Source of the DNA: Marinobacter pelagius
Lineage (GTDB): Bacteria; Pseudomonadota; Gammaproteobacteria; Pseudomonadales; Oleiphilaceae
Reading direction: 5' to 3'
DNA: 64,000 nt
NCBI RefSeq assembly: GCF_900114925.1
Contig: NZ_FOUR01000008.1
Location: 62,001-126,000, forward strand
Shown here piece after piece: positions 19,609 to 28,556 of this stretch. A program made the translations under genes and the position numbers. Below the pieces are notes generated by a model that was given only the letters and a program-made list of their open reading frames with translations, searched no databases and had not been told where the DNA came from. The number at the start of each line of letters is the position of its first letter. Position 1 is the first letter of the stretch.

Positions 19609-20805
19609 ATGAATTTCCCGATTTTGTATCTTCGAAAAGGCGCTGAACGCCGCCTCCGTGCCGGCCATTTGTGGGTTTACAGCAATGAGGTGGATACCCG
19701 CCGTACGCCGCTGACGGAGTTCCAGCCCGGTGATCAGGCCGAGCTGCGAGCGTCCAATGACAAGCCGTTGGGAACGGTGTTTGTGAACCCCCATGCGCTG
19801 ATTTGTGGCCGGTTGATCAGCCGGAATCCGTCCCAGGGGATGACACCGCAGCGGTTGACGGAACGGATGGAGCTTGCGCTGGCGGTGCGGGAGCGGCTGT
19901 TCGACAAGCCGTTCTACCGCTGGGTGTTTGGTGACAGCGACGGGCTGTCCGGGCTGGTGGTTGACCGTTTCGGGGATACCGTGGTGGTGCAGATTTCCAC
20001 GGCGGGCATGGAGCTGATGAAGGAGGCGATTGTTCGCGCTGTTCAGCGTCTGGTGCATGCCAATGCGATCATCCTGAAAAACGACGGCAAGATGCGGAAG
20101 GTTGAAGGCCTTGAGACCTATGTGGAACAGGCGCATGGGCCGGAGGCGGATCTTCTGCAGGTCGAGGAGAATGGCGTTCGCTTTGAGGTGCCGCTGGCCG
20201 GTGGTCAGAAAACCGGGTGGTTCTATGACCACAGGATGAATCGTCAGCGGTTGCAGGCCTACGCGCCCGGTAAGCGGGTGCTGGATGTGTTCAGTTATGT
20301 CGGTGGCTGGGGGCTGCAGGCCGCCTGTGCCGGTGCTACCCATGTGACCTGTGTCGATGCCTCGGCAACGGCAATCGATGCGGTGCACCACAACGCTAAG
20401 ATCAACGGGCTCGACAATATCGAAACCATCGAGGGCGATGCCTTCGAAGCGCTCAAGGCCCTGGCGGACGAGAAAGAAAAGTATGACATCGTGGTGCTGG
20501 ATCCGCCGGCGCTGATTCCGCGGCGCCGGGACCAGAAAGCCGGCGAACAGGCCTATGCCCGGCTGAATCAGCTTGGGCTGCGGCTGCTCGAGCGGGACGG
20601 ATTGCTGGTGTCGGCGTCCTGTTCCATGCATCTGTCCCAGGAAAAGCTGATCGACATCATCCGCAGCAGCGGCCGCAAGATTGACCGGTTCGTGCAGTTG
20701 CTGGAGCAGGGCCACCAGGCGCCGGATCATCCGGTGATCCCGGGGATTCCGGAAACGGATTACATCAAGTCGTGCTTCGTGCGATCGTTGACCGGGTTTA
20801 TGTGA
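19609..20805 (+). CDS. class I SAM-dependent rRNA methyltransferase, RlmI-like
   Basis: A 398-residue protein with an N-terminal PUA-type RNA-binding domain (ILYLRKGAERRLRAGHLWVYSNE) and a C-terminal Rossmann methyltransferase domain. The SAM-binding loop is VLDVFSYVGGWGLQAA, DPPALIP is the catalytic proline-rich motif, and SCSMHLS follows. This layout matches RlmI, the 23S rRNA m5C methyltransferase; related RlmK-type or uncharacterised members cannot be excluded. I take the ATG at 19609, since the three residues before it have no family match. Followed by a three-copy cluster of family B palindromes. Confidence 0.85.
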   Translation: MNFPILYLRKGAERRLRAGHLWVYSNEVDTRRTPLTEFQPGDQAELRASNDKPLGTVFVNPHALICGRLISRNPSQGMTPQRLTERMELALAVRERLFDKPFYRWVFGDSDGLSGLVVDRFGDTVVVQISTAGMELMKEAIVRAVQRLVHANAIILKNDGKMRKVEGLETYVEQAHGPEADLLQVEENGVRFEVPLAGGQKTGWFYDHRMNRQRLQAYAPGKRVLDVFSYVGGWGLQAACAGATHVTCVDASATAIDAVHHNAKINGLDNIETIEGDAFEALKALADEKEKYDIVVLDPPALIPRRRDQKAGEQAYARLNQLGLRLLERDGLLVSASCSMHLSQEKLIDIIRSSGRKIDRFVQLLEQGHQAPDHPVIPGIPETDYIKSCFVRSLTGFM

Positions 20806-20818
20806 AGGGCCTGAAAAC

Positions 20819-20952
20819 GGGGTCAGAAGAAGGCTTTCTTCAGACCCCAATTTAATCCCGGGGTCAGATGAAAGCTTTCATCTGACCCCTCTTTCACTCT
20901 GAATTCGCCCCCGTGCAAACCCGGGGTCTGAAGAAAGCCTTCTTCTGACCCC
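20819..20952. repeat. family B palindrome cluster B1-B3
   Basis: Three 30-bp palindromes at 20819-20848, 20860-20889 and 20923-20952. Each is GGGGTCAGA (or GGGGTCTGA) plus a short AGAA/TGAA segment around AAGCTT or AGGCTT, mirrored to end in GACCCC. They fill the gap between the convergent rlmI-like and HAD genes, 13 bp from one stop and 15 bp from the other. Confidence 0.92.
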
Positions 20953-20967
20953 TCCTTCACCCCGAAC

Positions 20968-21624
20968 TCACCCCCGCAAAGAAATCACCGGCCACCCCGA
21001 TTCCTTCGCCAGCGCCTCCAGCCTCGGGTCCGGATCCACCGCCACCGGATTCTCCACCTGCTTCAGAAGCGGCACGTCATTATGGGAATCGCTATAGAAC
21101 CAGGCCCCCTCCAGCGTGCGTTTGTGATGATCAAGCCAGTCGTTCAGCCTGGTCACCTTGCCGTCCTGGAAGCTGGGGACACCGGCGACCTCCCCGGTAT
21201 ACCGGCCATTCACCAGTTCCGGCTCGGTGGCGATCAGGTGCTCAACCCCTAACAACTCCGCAATCGGCTCGGTGACAAAGCGGTTGGTGGCTGTGATGAT
21301 CATCAGGGTGTGGCCCTGCTGGCGGTGCTGGTCCAGCAGTTCCCGGGCCTTGTCCTGCATCATCGGGCGCACTTTTTTCTCGAGGAAGGCTTCACGCCAC
21401 GCCAGTAGTTCGTCCATGTCATGCCGGGCCAGTGGCTGCAGGGCGAAGCGGAGGTAATGGAAGATGTCCAGCTCGCCGTTCAGGTATTCCTCGTAGAACC
21501 GGTCATTGGCTTTGCGGTATTCCTCGGCATCGACCAGACCTTCTTCCACCAGAAATTCGCCCCAGGCATGGTCGCTGTCGCCAGCCAGCAGGGTGTTGTC
21601 CAGATCAAAAAGTGCGAGCGTCAA
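20968..21624 (-). CDS. HAD-superfamily subfamily IB phosphatase
   Basis: A 218-residue HAD hydrolase. DLDNT in ALFDLDNTLLAGD gives the catalytic aspartates, IITATNRFV is the motif II region, and WFYSDSHNDVPLL carries the motif IV acidic pair. It has SerB-like features and matches the Pseudomonas protein next to rppH and ptsP, which has been described as a histidinol-phosphate phosphatase. The substrate here is unproven. I chose a TTG start at 21624 because GGAGGA lies 6 bp upstream; a GTG at 21666 would add 14 residues. Divergent from rppH across about 170 bp. Confidence 0.83.
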   Translation of the reverse strand: MTLALFDLDNTLLAGDSDHAWGEFLVEEGLVDAEEYRKANDRFYEEYLNGELDIFHYLRFALQPLARHDMDELLAWREAFLEKKVRPMMQDKARELLDQHRQQGHTLMIITATNRFVTEPIAELLGVEHLIATEPELVNGRYTGEVAGVPSFQDGKVTRLNDWLDHHKRTLEGAWFYSDSHNDVPLLKQVENPVAVDPDPRLEALAKESGWPVISLRG

Positions 21625-21749
21625 AGGGTGTCCTCCGCTGTTACAAGGGCTTTCAGGAAGGCTCACAGTCTACCATGACCTGTCGGCATCGGCTCCGTTT
21701 GCCGAACCCTTGGGATTCTGTAAGAATGAGAGCAACTTGGACAATTCTC

Positions 21750-21770
21750 GCCGGTCAGAAATTGACCGGC
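21750..21770 (+). promoter_or_regulatory. hairpin in the rppH leader
   Basis: GCCGGTCA and TGACCGGC form a perfect 8-bp stem with a 5-nt loop, 25 bp before the rppH start. There is no T-run, so it is unlikely to be a terminator. It could be an operator or an RNA element near the 5' end of the message. Confidence 0.45.
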
Positions 21771-21795
21771 GGCCGACTTTTGCGAGGACTGTGCC

Positions 21796-22326
21796 GTGAT
21801 CGATTCAGACGGTTTCAGACCCAATGTCGGAATCATTCTGGCCAACCACAGGGGCGAAGTTCTCTGGGCAAGGCGAATAGGTCAGGACTCCTGGCAGTTT
21901 CCCCAAGGTGGAATCAAGCACAACGAATCACCGGAGGATGCGCTTTACCGGGAGCTTGGAGAGGAAATCGGTCTCACAGCCAGTGATGTGGAAATCATCA
22001 GCTGTACACGGGGCTGGCTGAGGTACCGTCTTCCCAGGAGGATGGTGCGCCATCATTCACACCCTGTGTGTGTGGGCCAAAAACAGAAATGGTTCCTGCT
22101 GAGGATGTTATCGCCGGACGCGCAGGTGCGTGTGGACGGCACGGATTCACCGGAATTCGACGGGTGGCAGTGGGTTAGCTACTGGTACCCGCTGGGCCAG
22201 GTGGTTTCATTCAAACGAGAAGTTTACAGACGTGCGCTGCGGGAGCTGGCTCCACGACTGTTCTACAACATGGAACAGTGGCGGAAAGCCGAGCAGAACC
22301 GGCGGCTGAAGGATCACTCAAGATGA
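21796..22326 (+). CDS. rppH: RNA pyrophosphohydrolase
   Basis: A 176-residue Nudix enzyme that removes pyrophosphate from the 5' end of RNA, triggering RNase E decay. The N-terminus [23 protein letters not shown] and the complete Nudix box (about 38-60, [20 protein letters not shown]) are diagnostic of RppH. The start is GTG at 21796 with AGGAC upstream. The stop is 16 bp from ptsP, and the pairing rppH-ptsP is widely conserved in gammaproteobacteria. The C-terminal tail is basic and polar ([15 protein letters not shown]). Confidence 0.95.
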   Translation: MIDSDGFRPNVGIILANHRGEVLWARRIGQDSWQFPQGGIKHNESPEDALYRELGEEIGLTASDVEIISCTRGWLRYRLPRRMVRHHSHPVCVGQKQKWFLLRMLSPDAQVRVDGTDSPEFDGWQWVSYWYPLGQVVSFKREVYRRALRELAPRLFYNMEQWRKAEQNRRLKDHSR

Positions 22327-22341
22327 CGGACTGACCCTGCC

Positions 22342-24648
22342 ATGCTGAGCATACTGCGAAGTCTTGTACAAGAGGTAAACAGCGCCCGCGATCTGCAGGA
22401 GGCGCTGGATATCATTGTATCGCGGGTGCAAAAGGCCATGAATACAGAGGTCTGTTCCGTCTACCTGCTCGACCCCGCCACCAACCGCTATATCCTGATG
22501 GCCACCGAGGGCCTCTACCGCAAGGCGGTGGGGCAGGTGAGCCTGGGGTACTCGGAAGGTCTGGTTGGTCTGGTGGGCTCCCGCGAGGAGCCCATCAACC
22601 TCGAGGATGCTCCCTCTCATCCCCGCTATCGCTATTTCCCCGAGACCGGTGAAGAGCGTTTCCGCTCTTTCCTGGGGGTTCCCATCATTCACCATCGCCG
22701 GGTACTCGGTGTGCTCGTGGTTCAGCAGCGGGAGAGCTCCCGGTGTTTTGACGAGGGTGAAGAAGCTTTTCTGGTGACGGTCTCTGCCCAGTTGGCCGGG
22801 GTTATCGCCCACAGTGAAGCCACCGGTGCGATCAGTGGTCTGTCCCTCACCGGCGAGGAAGCCCGGGATGTCAGTTTCAACGGTGTGCCCGGTGCCCCCG
22901 GTGTCGCCATCGGCACCGGTGTGGTGGTGTATCCGGCGGCAGACCTGGATGTGGTCCCGGAAAAACCCACGGAAGATATCGAGGGTGAGCTGAAGCTGTT
23001 CAAGGCTGCGGTCAAGGCGGTACGGGAAGATATTGAACGCGTGGCGAAGCGACTGGCCAGCCAGTTGCGGCCTGAAGAACAGGCGCTGTTCGACGTCTAC
23101 CTGCGCATGCTGGGAGACGAGGCGTTGCCCGGCGAAGTGGCCAACAAGATTGCTGACGGCACCTGGGCCCAGGGCGCTCTCAAGCAGGTGGTCCAGCAGT
23201 ATGTCCGCCACTTCGAGATGATGGATGACCACTACCTGCAGGAGCGAGCGGTAGATATTCGCGATCTCGGACGGCGCCTGTTGTCCCATTTGCAGGAAGG
23301 TGAACAGAAGCACCTGGTCTACCCGGAGAGAACGGTGCTGGTCAGCGAGGAGCTGACGCCCGCCATGCTCGGGGAGGTGCCCAAGGGACAACTGGTGGGC
23401 CTGGTTTCGGTCAAGGGCTCCAGCAACTCCCATGTGGCGATCCTGGCTCGGGCCATGGGCGTGCCCACGGTGATGGGCCTGGTGGATATCCCGGTCAATC
23501 AGCTCGATGGCAAGGAGCTGGTCGTTGATGGCTTCGAGGGCCAGATCTTCGCCTCGCCGTCACAGGATCTCCGCGCCTTCTACCAGGCCATCTGTGACGA
23601 AGAGGATGAGCTGATCCGGGGGCTCGAGGCGCTTCGTGACAAGCCCTGCGAGACCACCGACGGCCACCGGGTCTCCCTGCTGGTGAACACCGGTCTGATG
23701 ACCGACGTGGTGCGGTCGCTCTCCCACGGTGCCGAGGGTATCGGCCTGTACCGTACCGAAGTGCCGTTCATGATCAAGGACCGCTTTCCTTCCGAGCAGG
23801 AGCAGCGGGAGTATTACCGGGAACAGCTGGAAGCCTTCGCCCCCAATCCGGTCACCATGCGCACCCTGGACATCGGTGGCGACAAGGCACTGACGTATTT
23901 TCCGATCAATGAGGAAAACCCGTTCCTCGGCTGGCGTGGCATCCGGGTCACCCTGGACCATCCGGAAATCTTCCTGGTACAGGTCCGGGCCATGCTCAAG
24001 GCCAGCGAAGGGCTGAATAACCTTCAGATCATGCTGCCCATGATCAGCAATATCTCGGAAGTCGAGGAATCCCTGCACCTGATCTACCGCGTGTATCACG
24101 AGGTGAGGGAAGAGGGCTATGACATCCACATGCCGAAGGTCGGCGTCATGGTGGAAATTCCGGCGGCCGTCTACCAGATCCGTGAACTGGCGGACCGGGT
24201 GGATTTCCTGTCCGTGGGCTCCAATGACCTGACCCAGTACCTGCTGGCGGTGGACCGCAACAACCCCCGGGTCGCGCAGCTGTACCATTCCTACCATCCG
24301 GCAGTACTGCAGGCCCTGGTGCGGATTGCCCAGGACGCCCATGCGGTCGGAAAACCGGTAGGCATCTGCGGTGAGCTGGCGGGCGATCCCGGTGGGGCGT
24401 TGCTGTTGATGGCCATGGGCTACGACTCCCTGTCCATGAACGCAGCCAGCCTGCCCAAGGTAAAATCAGTCATCCGGAGCATCAGCCGCGAGTGGGCGAT
24501 ACAGCTTCTGGAAGACGTCCTGCTGCTCGATTCTCCCCATGTCATCAAGAGTTGCGTCGATCTGGCACTTCGGAACGCCGGTTTTGGCCGTTACCTGCGC
24601 CCCGGTCGTAGCTCCTCCATGGCCTTCTCCGAACAGGCCGTTTCCTGA
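22342..24648 (+). CDS. ptsP: nitrogen-PTS enzyme I (phosphoenolpyruvate-protein phosphotransferase)
   Basis: A 768-residue EI-Ntr. The N-terminal GAF domain spans about residues 15-160. The enzyme I region begins near VSFNGVPGAPGVAIG, and the phosphorylated histidine is about H364 in GSSNSHVAILARAMG. The C-terminal PEP-binding barrel holds EGIGLYRTEVPFM and the CGELAGDPGG segment with the catalytic cysteine. It phosphorylates NPr, feeding EIIA-Ntr, and links nitrogen status to potassium and envelope control. The domain order and length are normal. Confidence 0.95.
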   Translation: MLSILRSLVQEVNSARDLQEALDIIVSRVQKAMNTEVCSVYLLDPATNRYILMATEGLYRKAVGQVSLGYSEGLVGLVGSREEPINLEDAPSHPRYRYFPETGEERFRSFLGVPIIHHRRVLGVLVVQQRESSRCFDEGEEAFLVTVSAQLAGVIAHSEATGAISGLSLTGEEARDVSFNGVPGAPGVAIGTGVVVYPAADLDVVPEKPTEDIEGELKLFKAAVKAVREDIERVAKRLASQLRPEEQALFDVYLRMLGDEALPGEVANKIADGTWAQGALKQVVQQYVRHFEMMDDHYLQERAVDIRDLGRRLLSHLQEGEQKHLVYPERTVLVSEELTPAMLGEVPKGQLVGLVSVKGSSNSHVAILARAMGVPTVMGLVDIPVNQLDGKELVVDGFEGQIFASPSQDLRAFYQAICDEEDELIRGLEALRDKPCETTDGHRVSLLVNTGLMTDVVRSLSHGAEGIGLYRTEVPFMIKDRFPSEQEQREYYREQLEAFAPNPVTMRTLDIGGDKALTYFPINEENPFLGWRGIRVTLDHPEIFLVQVRAMLKASEGLNNLQIMLPMISNISEVEESLHLIYRVYHEVREEGYDIHMPKVGVMVEIPAAVYQIRELADRVDFLSVGSNDLTQYLLAVDRNNPRVAQLYHSYHPAVLQALVRIAQDAHAVGKPVGICGELAGDPGGALLLMAMGYDSLSMNAASLPKVKSVIRSISREWAIQLLEDVLLLDSPHVIKSCVDLALRNAGFGRYLRPGRSSSMAFSEQAVS

Positions 24649-24751
24649 CCCCCGGCCCCGCCCGGGGAATATAGGGTGTGTTTTCTAAATTCGACTGTTA
24701 TGTTGTGGTCAAGGGATACCGACAACGCTACGGTCCGGAGACTGACTGATT

Positions 24752-25993
24752 ATGAGTGCCTCAACAGACCTCAAACCGAAACCCAGAATCGGCCTCGCCC
24801 TCGGTGGCGGTGGGCCGCTGGGCGGCATTTACGAGATCGGTGCACTCAGGGCGCTCGATGAGGCGCTGGATGGCCTGGATTTCAACAATCTGGATGTCTA
24901 TGTGGGCGTCAATGCCGGCTCCTTCGCCGCTGCCAATCTGGCAAACCAGATGACCACAGCCCAGCTGTGCCGGATTTTTGTTCGAAATGAGGCGGAGGTG
25001 CACCCGTTTCATCCGGAAGTCTTCTATCGTCCGGCGTTCCGTGAAATCGGCAGCCGTTTGCTGGCGGTACCGGGCCTGATGTCTACCGCGGTCAGCCGGT
25101 TCATCAATAACCCCTACGATCAGAGTTTCCTGGAGGCGTTGACCATCCTGGCCCAGGCCGCCCCGGCCGGCCTGTTCGATAATGAAGGGCTGCACGACTA
25201 CCTCAAGCGTGCCTTCACCATGCTCGGGCGCACCAACGATTTCCGGGAGCTGAAGCGCAGCCTTTATGTGGTGGCGGCCGATGTGGAAAGCACTGAAGCC
25301 GTGTGTTTCGGGGCGCCGGGTTTTGACCATGTACCGATATCCAAGGCTATCCAGGCCAGCACCGCATCGCCGGGGCTCTATGTGCCGGTGGAAATCGATG
25401 GCCGTTACTATGTTGACGGCACCCTGCGCAAAGGCCTGCATGCCTCGGTTGCCTTCGAGGATGGCGCCGATGTGGTATTTGCCGTGAATCCCCAGGTACC
25501 CATTGACGCCAGCGCCGCCGTGCGGGCCGGCACCATGAAGCCGGGTGAACTCACTCGCTCAGGTATGCCCAACCTGCTGTCCCAGACCTTCCGGACCATG
25601 GTCTATTCGCGCATGCAGTCCGGCATCGCCCAATACGCGAGAGATTATCCGGACAAGGAAATTCTCCTGTTCGAGCCGACCCGCGATGATGCCAAGCTGT
25701 TCTTCTCCAACGTGTTCAGTTTCCAGAGCCGCCGGATGGTGTGCGAACACGCCTACCAGATGACCCGCCGGGATCTGCTAAATCGGGCCGACGAACTGGA
25801 GCCGAAACTGGCCCGCTATGGAATCAAGCTGCGCCGGGACCGTCTCGAGGATGAGCAGAGAACCATCAGTACCAGCCTGTACGGTGAGATGTTGCCGTTG
25901 TACGTGGCGAAAGGCAGGAAAAATCAGGCGGAGAAGGGAAAGATCGCCGCCAGCCTGGAGAACGTGACGCACCTGTTTTCCAGGGCCCAGTGA
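24752..25993 (+). CDS. patatin-like protein with Asn in place of the nucleophile Ser
   Basis: A 413-residue protein of the bacterial patatin-like phospholipase family. The oxyanion-hole loop is LALGGGGPLGGIYEIGAL (about 15-32). At the nucleophile elbow, where patatins have G-x-S-x-G, the sequence reads G-V-N-A-G-S, with N54 at the serine position (codon AAT at 24911). The dyad aspartate is present as D222 in YYVDGTLRKG. The protein may therefore be catalytically altered or use S57, or be a pseudoenzyme. It stands alone between ptsP and hslU with a 103-bp upstream gap. The C-terminal 150 residues are basic and not recognised. Confidence 0.82.
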   Translation: MSASTDLKPKPRIGLALGGGGPLGGIYEIGALRALDEALDGLDFNNLDVYVGVNAGSFAAANLANQMTTAQLCRIFVRNEAEVHPFHPEVFYRPAFREIGSRLLAVPGLMSTAVSRFINNPYDQSFLEALTILAQAAPAGLFDNEGLHDYLKRAFTMLGRTNDFRELKRSLYVVAADVESTEAVCFGAPGFDHVPISKAIQASTASPGLYVPVEIDGRYYVDGTLRKGLHASVAFEDGADVVFAVNPQVPIDASAAVRAGTMKPGELTRSGMPNLLSQTFRTMVYSRMQSGIAQYARDYPDKEILLFEPTRDDAKLFFSNVFSFQSRRMVCEHAYQMTRRDLLNRADELEPKLARYGIKLRRDRLEDEQRTISTSLYGEMLPLYVAKGRKNQAEKGKIAASLENVTHLFSRAQ

Positions 25994-26005
25994 CGGAATG
26001 AAAAA

Positions 26006-26211
26006 GGGGTCAGATGAAAGCGTTCATCTGACCCCACGTTTTACCGCCAAACCTCGAAGTTGCTGTCCCGGCCGGGGTCTGATGAAAGCCTTCATCTGAC
26101 CCCATCTTCACCAACAGGCCTCGGAGATGAAGTCCAAATCGGGGTCAGAAGAAAGCTTTCTTCTGACCCCAACTTCAGGCCGTGGTCTGATGAAAACCTT
26201 CATCTGACCCC
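26006..26211. repeat. family B palindrome cluster B4-B7
   Basis: Four 30-bp palindromes at 26006-26035, 26074-26103, 26141-26170 and 26182-26211, with the same GGGGTCAGA/TCTGACCCC ends. The last begins GTGG instead of GGGG. They fill the whole convergent gap between the patatin-like gene and hslU, 12 bp and 9 bp from the two stops. Spacing between starts is 68, 67 and 41 bp. Confidence 0.92.
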
Positions 26212-26220
26212 ATGTTCCCG

Positions 26221-27552
26221 TCAGAGAATATACCGACTCAGGTCCTCATCCTCGGACAACTCCCCAAGCTTCTCGTCCACATACTCTGCCGTCACCTCAA
26301 AGCTCTCGGTCACCTGGTCACCCGCATCGTAGGACAGGCTCTCCAGCAACCGCTCCAGCACCGTATGCAGGCGACGGGCACCAATATTCTCGGTAGTCTC
26401 GTTGACCTTCCAGGCCACCTCCGCAATCCGGGCAATGGCATCCTCGCCGAAGGTCAGTTTGACCCCCTCGGTCGCCATCAGCGCTTCATACTGCTGGACC
26501 AGTGACGCATCCGGCTCGGTCAGGATGCGCTTGAAGTCATCCGGCGTCAGGGCCTGCAGCTCAACCCGGATCGGCAGGCGACCCTGCAGTTCCGGAATCA
26601 GGTCCGAAGGTTTGGACAGGTGGAAGGCACCGGAAGCGATGAACAGGATGTGATCGGTGCGCACGGAGCCATACTTGGTACTCACCGTGCTGCCTTCGAT
26701 GAGCGGCAGCAGGTCCCGCTGCACGCCTTCCCGGGAAACGTCGGAGGAGGTGTTTTCCGAGCGCTTGGCAACCTTGTCGATCTCATCAAGAAACACGATG
26801 CCATTCTGCTCCACCGCCTGAATGGCCTTCTGCTTGATCTCTTCCTCGTTCACCAGTTTGGCCGCTTCCTCGTCCTTGGCCTGCTTGAGCGCGTCGGCCA
26901 CCCTCATCTTCCGGGTCTTGCGCTTGTCGGAAGACAGGTTGGAGAACATGCTCTGCAGCTGGTTGGTCATCTCCTCCATGCCCGGAGGCGCCATGATCTC
27001 CACGCCCGCACCGGCGCTGCGCAGGTCGATCTCGATTTCCTTGTCATCGAGTTCACCTTCCCGCAGTTTCTTGCGGAATAGCTGGCGGGTGGAGGAATCG
27101 TTGCTGGCCCGCTGGCTTTCTTCGTTGAAATCCCGGGGCGGCGGCAGCAGGGCGTCCAGGATCCGTTCCTCGGCGGCATCCAGGGCGCGGCTTTCGTGGC
27201 GCTTCATTTCCTTCTCGCGCAACATTTTCACTGCCATGTCCGCCAGATCGCGGACAATGGACTCCACATCCCGTCCGACATAGCCCACTTCGGTGAACTT
27301 GGTGGCTTCCACCTTCAGGAAGGGAGCATCGGCCAGCTTGGCCAGGCGACGGGCGATTTCGGTCTTGCCGACACCGGTGGGGCCGATCATCAGGATGTTC
27401 TTGGGGGTAATCTCGTCCCGCAGGCTGCTGTCCAGCTGCATCCGGCGCCAGCGGTTACGCAGTGCGATGGCCACCGCGCGTTTGGCTTCTTCCTGGCCCA
27501 CGATGTGTTTGTTGAGCTCGTGGACAATTTCTCGGGGAGTCATTGCAGACAT
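26221..27552 (-). CDS. hslU: HslU, ATPase subunit of the HslVU protease
   Basis: A 443-residue AAA+ unfoldase that feeds substrates into HslV. Walker A is GPTGVGKT (57-64), Walker B lies in IVFLDEIDK, and the intermediate I-domain is between them. The C-terminal LSRYIL tail, which inserts into HslV pockets, is present. The pore loop GYVGRD is at about 91-96. It starts 12 bp after the hslV stop and is probably co-transcribed from a sigma-32-like promoter upstream of hslV. Length matches the family. Confidence 0.97.
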   Translation of the reverse strand: MSAMTPREIVHELNKHIVGQEEAKRAVAIALRNRWRRMQLDSSLRDEITPKNILMIGPTGVGKTEIARRLAKLADAPFLKVEATKFTEVGYVGRDVESIVRDLADMAVKMLREKEMKRHESRALDAAEERILDALLPPPRDFNEESQRASNDSSTRQLFRKKLREGELDDKEIEIDLRSAGAGVEIMAPPGMEEMTNQLQSMFSNLSSDKRKTRKMRVADALKQAKDEEAAKLVNEEEIKQKAIQAVEQNGIVFLDEIDKVAKRSENTSSDVSREGVQRDLLPLIEGSTVSTKYGSVRTDHILFIASGAFHLSKPSDLIPELQGRLPIRVELQALTPDDFKRILTEPDASLVQQYEALMATEGVKLTFGEDAIARIAEVAWKVNETTENIGARRLHTVLERLLESLSYDAGDQVTESFEVTAEYVDEKLGELSEDEDLSRYIL

Positions 27553-27564
27553 GGTCGCTCCGGA

Positions 27565-28095
27565 TCAATCTTTGGTGGGTAGCACTTCGACGGTGCGATT
27601 GTGGTTGGTGTAGATACAGATGTCGGCCGCGATATCCAGGCCTTTTTCCACAATCTCATGGGCGGACAGCTCGGTGTTCTCCAGCAGGGCACGGGCGGAT
27701 GCCTGGGCGAAGGGGCCGCCGGAACCGATGGCGATCAGACCCTGCTCGGGCTCGATGACGTCACCGTTGCCGGTAATGATCAGCGAGGCGGTCTTGTCCG
27801 CCACGGCCAGCAGGGCTTCGAGTTTTCTGAGAGCCCGGTCCGTTCGCCAGTCTTTTGCCAGCTCGACCGCGGCCCGGGTCAGGTTGCCCTGATGTTTTTC
27901 CAGTTGAGCTTCGAACCGTTCGAACAGGGTGAAGGCGTCCGCGGTTCCTCCGGCAAAGCCGGCAATTACCTGGCCGTTGTAGAGACGGCGTACCTTGCGG
28001 GCGTTGCCTTTCATCACGGTGTTGCCGAGGGAAACCTGGCCGTCGCCTCCCATGGCGACTTCGTCGTCTCGCCGGACAGAAAGAATGGTAGTCAT
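27565..28095 (-). CDS. hslV: HslV, peptidase subunit of the HslVU protease
   Basis: A 176-residue proteasome-like threonine peptidase. After removal of Met, Thr2 in MTTILSVRR becomes the nucleophile; [14 protein letters not shown] and [14 protein letters not shown] are diagnostic. The ATG at 28095 has GGAG 5-6 bp upstream. The open frame extends to 28248, but that adds 51 residues translated from the intergenic A4 repeat region and would bury the catalytic Thr, so it is rejected. Confidence 0.97.
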   Translation of the reverse strand: MTTILSVRRDDEVAMGGDGQVSLGNTVMKGNARKVRRLYNGQVIAGFAGGTADAFTLFERFEAQLEKHQGNLTRAAVELAKDWRTDRALRKLEALLAVADKTASLIITGNGDVIEPEQGLIAIGSGGPFAQASARALLENTELSAHEIVEKGLDIAADICIYTNHNRTVEVLPTKD

Positions 28096-28134
28096 TGGGG
28101 CTCCAATTGCCTGTTTGAAATTGGTATTCCGAAG

Positions 28135-28162
28135 TAATGGAGGCTTATGGTGGGAATTCAAG
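28135..28162 (-). promoter_or_regulatory. sigma-32-like heat-shock promoter for hslVU
   Basis: On the minus strand, CTTGAA (28162-28157) is followed after 13 bp by CCTCCATTA (28143-28135). This closely follows the sigma-32 consensus CTTGAA-N11-16-CCCCATNT. It lies 40 bp upstream of the hslV start, where a heat-shock promoter is expected for hslVU. Confidence 0.65.
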
Positions 28163-28180
28163 AGGTTTGGCTTTGGGAGT

Positions 28181-28379
28181 AGGCCGGGTTTGGAGACCGT
28201 TTTCCAAAACACGCTCCTTGCGGCACCCCTCCGGGGTCCAGCCCGCAATCACAGATTGCGGTCGTTCGGCTGTCGCATGAAGCTTCGCTTCATAAACGCT
28301 CGGCCTCACCCATGTGGCGCTTGGGCTCCGCCATCCATGGCTCCGCACAGTTTTGGAAACGGGTCTCCAAAGCCGGCCT
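28181..28379 (+). repeat. family A hairpin repeat, copy A4 (long loop)
   Basis: Arms 28181-28210 and 28350-28379 pair over 30 positions with three mismatches. The 139-nt loop is the same length as in A3 and nearly identical to it, again from ACGCTCCTTGCGGC to ATGGCTCCGCACA. The arm sequence differs from A3. It lies 19 bp upstream of the hslV heat-shock promoter and faces copy A5. The gap 28096-28556 holds only the promoter and repeats A4 and A5. Confidence 0.9.
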
Positions 28380-28429
28380 CAGATCTGTGAGTTAACCTCA
28401 ATTAAGTTGAATCAACCTGAGGACTCTGG

Positions 28430-28538
28430 GCACCTTTTGGGTCTGGCTTTCCGAAACCCTGCGGAGCCATGGATGGCGGAGCGGAGCGTACATGGACGTA
28501 TTCACAGCGTGTTTCGGAAAGCCAGACCTAAAAGGTGC
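28430..28538 (-). repeat. family A hairpin repeat, copy A5 (short loop, inverted)
   Basis: Arms 28430-28457 and 28511-28538 (28 bp, one mismatch that allows G-U pairing) enclose a 53-nt loop. Read on the minus strand, the loop begins ACGCTGTG and ends ATGGCTCCGCAGG. It starts 18 bp after the SPOR gene's stop and points toward A4 across 50 bp. Confidence 0.85.
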
Positions 28539-28556
28539 TTACACCAAGGTTGGAAA

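Noticed and set aside
22318-24342. Two long minus-strand frames opposite ptsP
   Set aside because: Gln/His/Gly-rich antisense products; ptsP on the plus strand is complete and well supported.
26006-26211. CRISPR-like array: 30-bp repeats separated by about 36 bp
   Set aside because: The repeats are full palindromes with sequence variants, at most four per site, spacing is uneven, spacers are partly alike, and no cas gene is present. They are REP-type repeats.
28096-28248. Extended N-terminus of HslV
   Set aside because: It would be translated from repeat A4 and would hide the catalytic N-terminal threonine.
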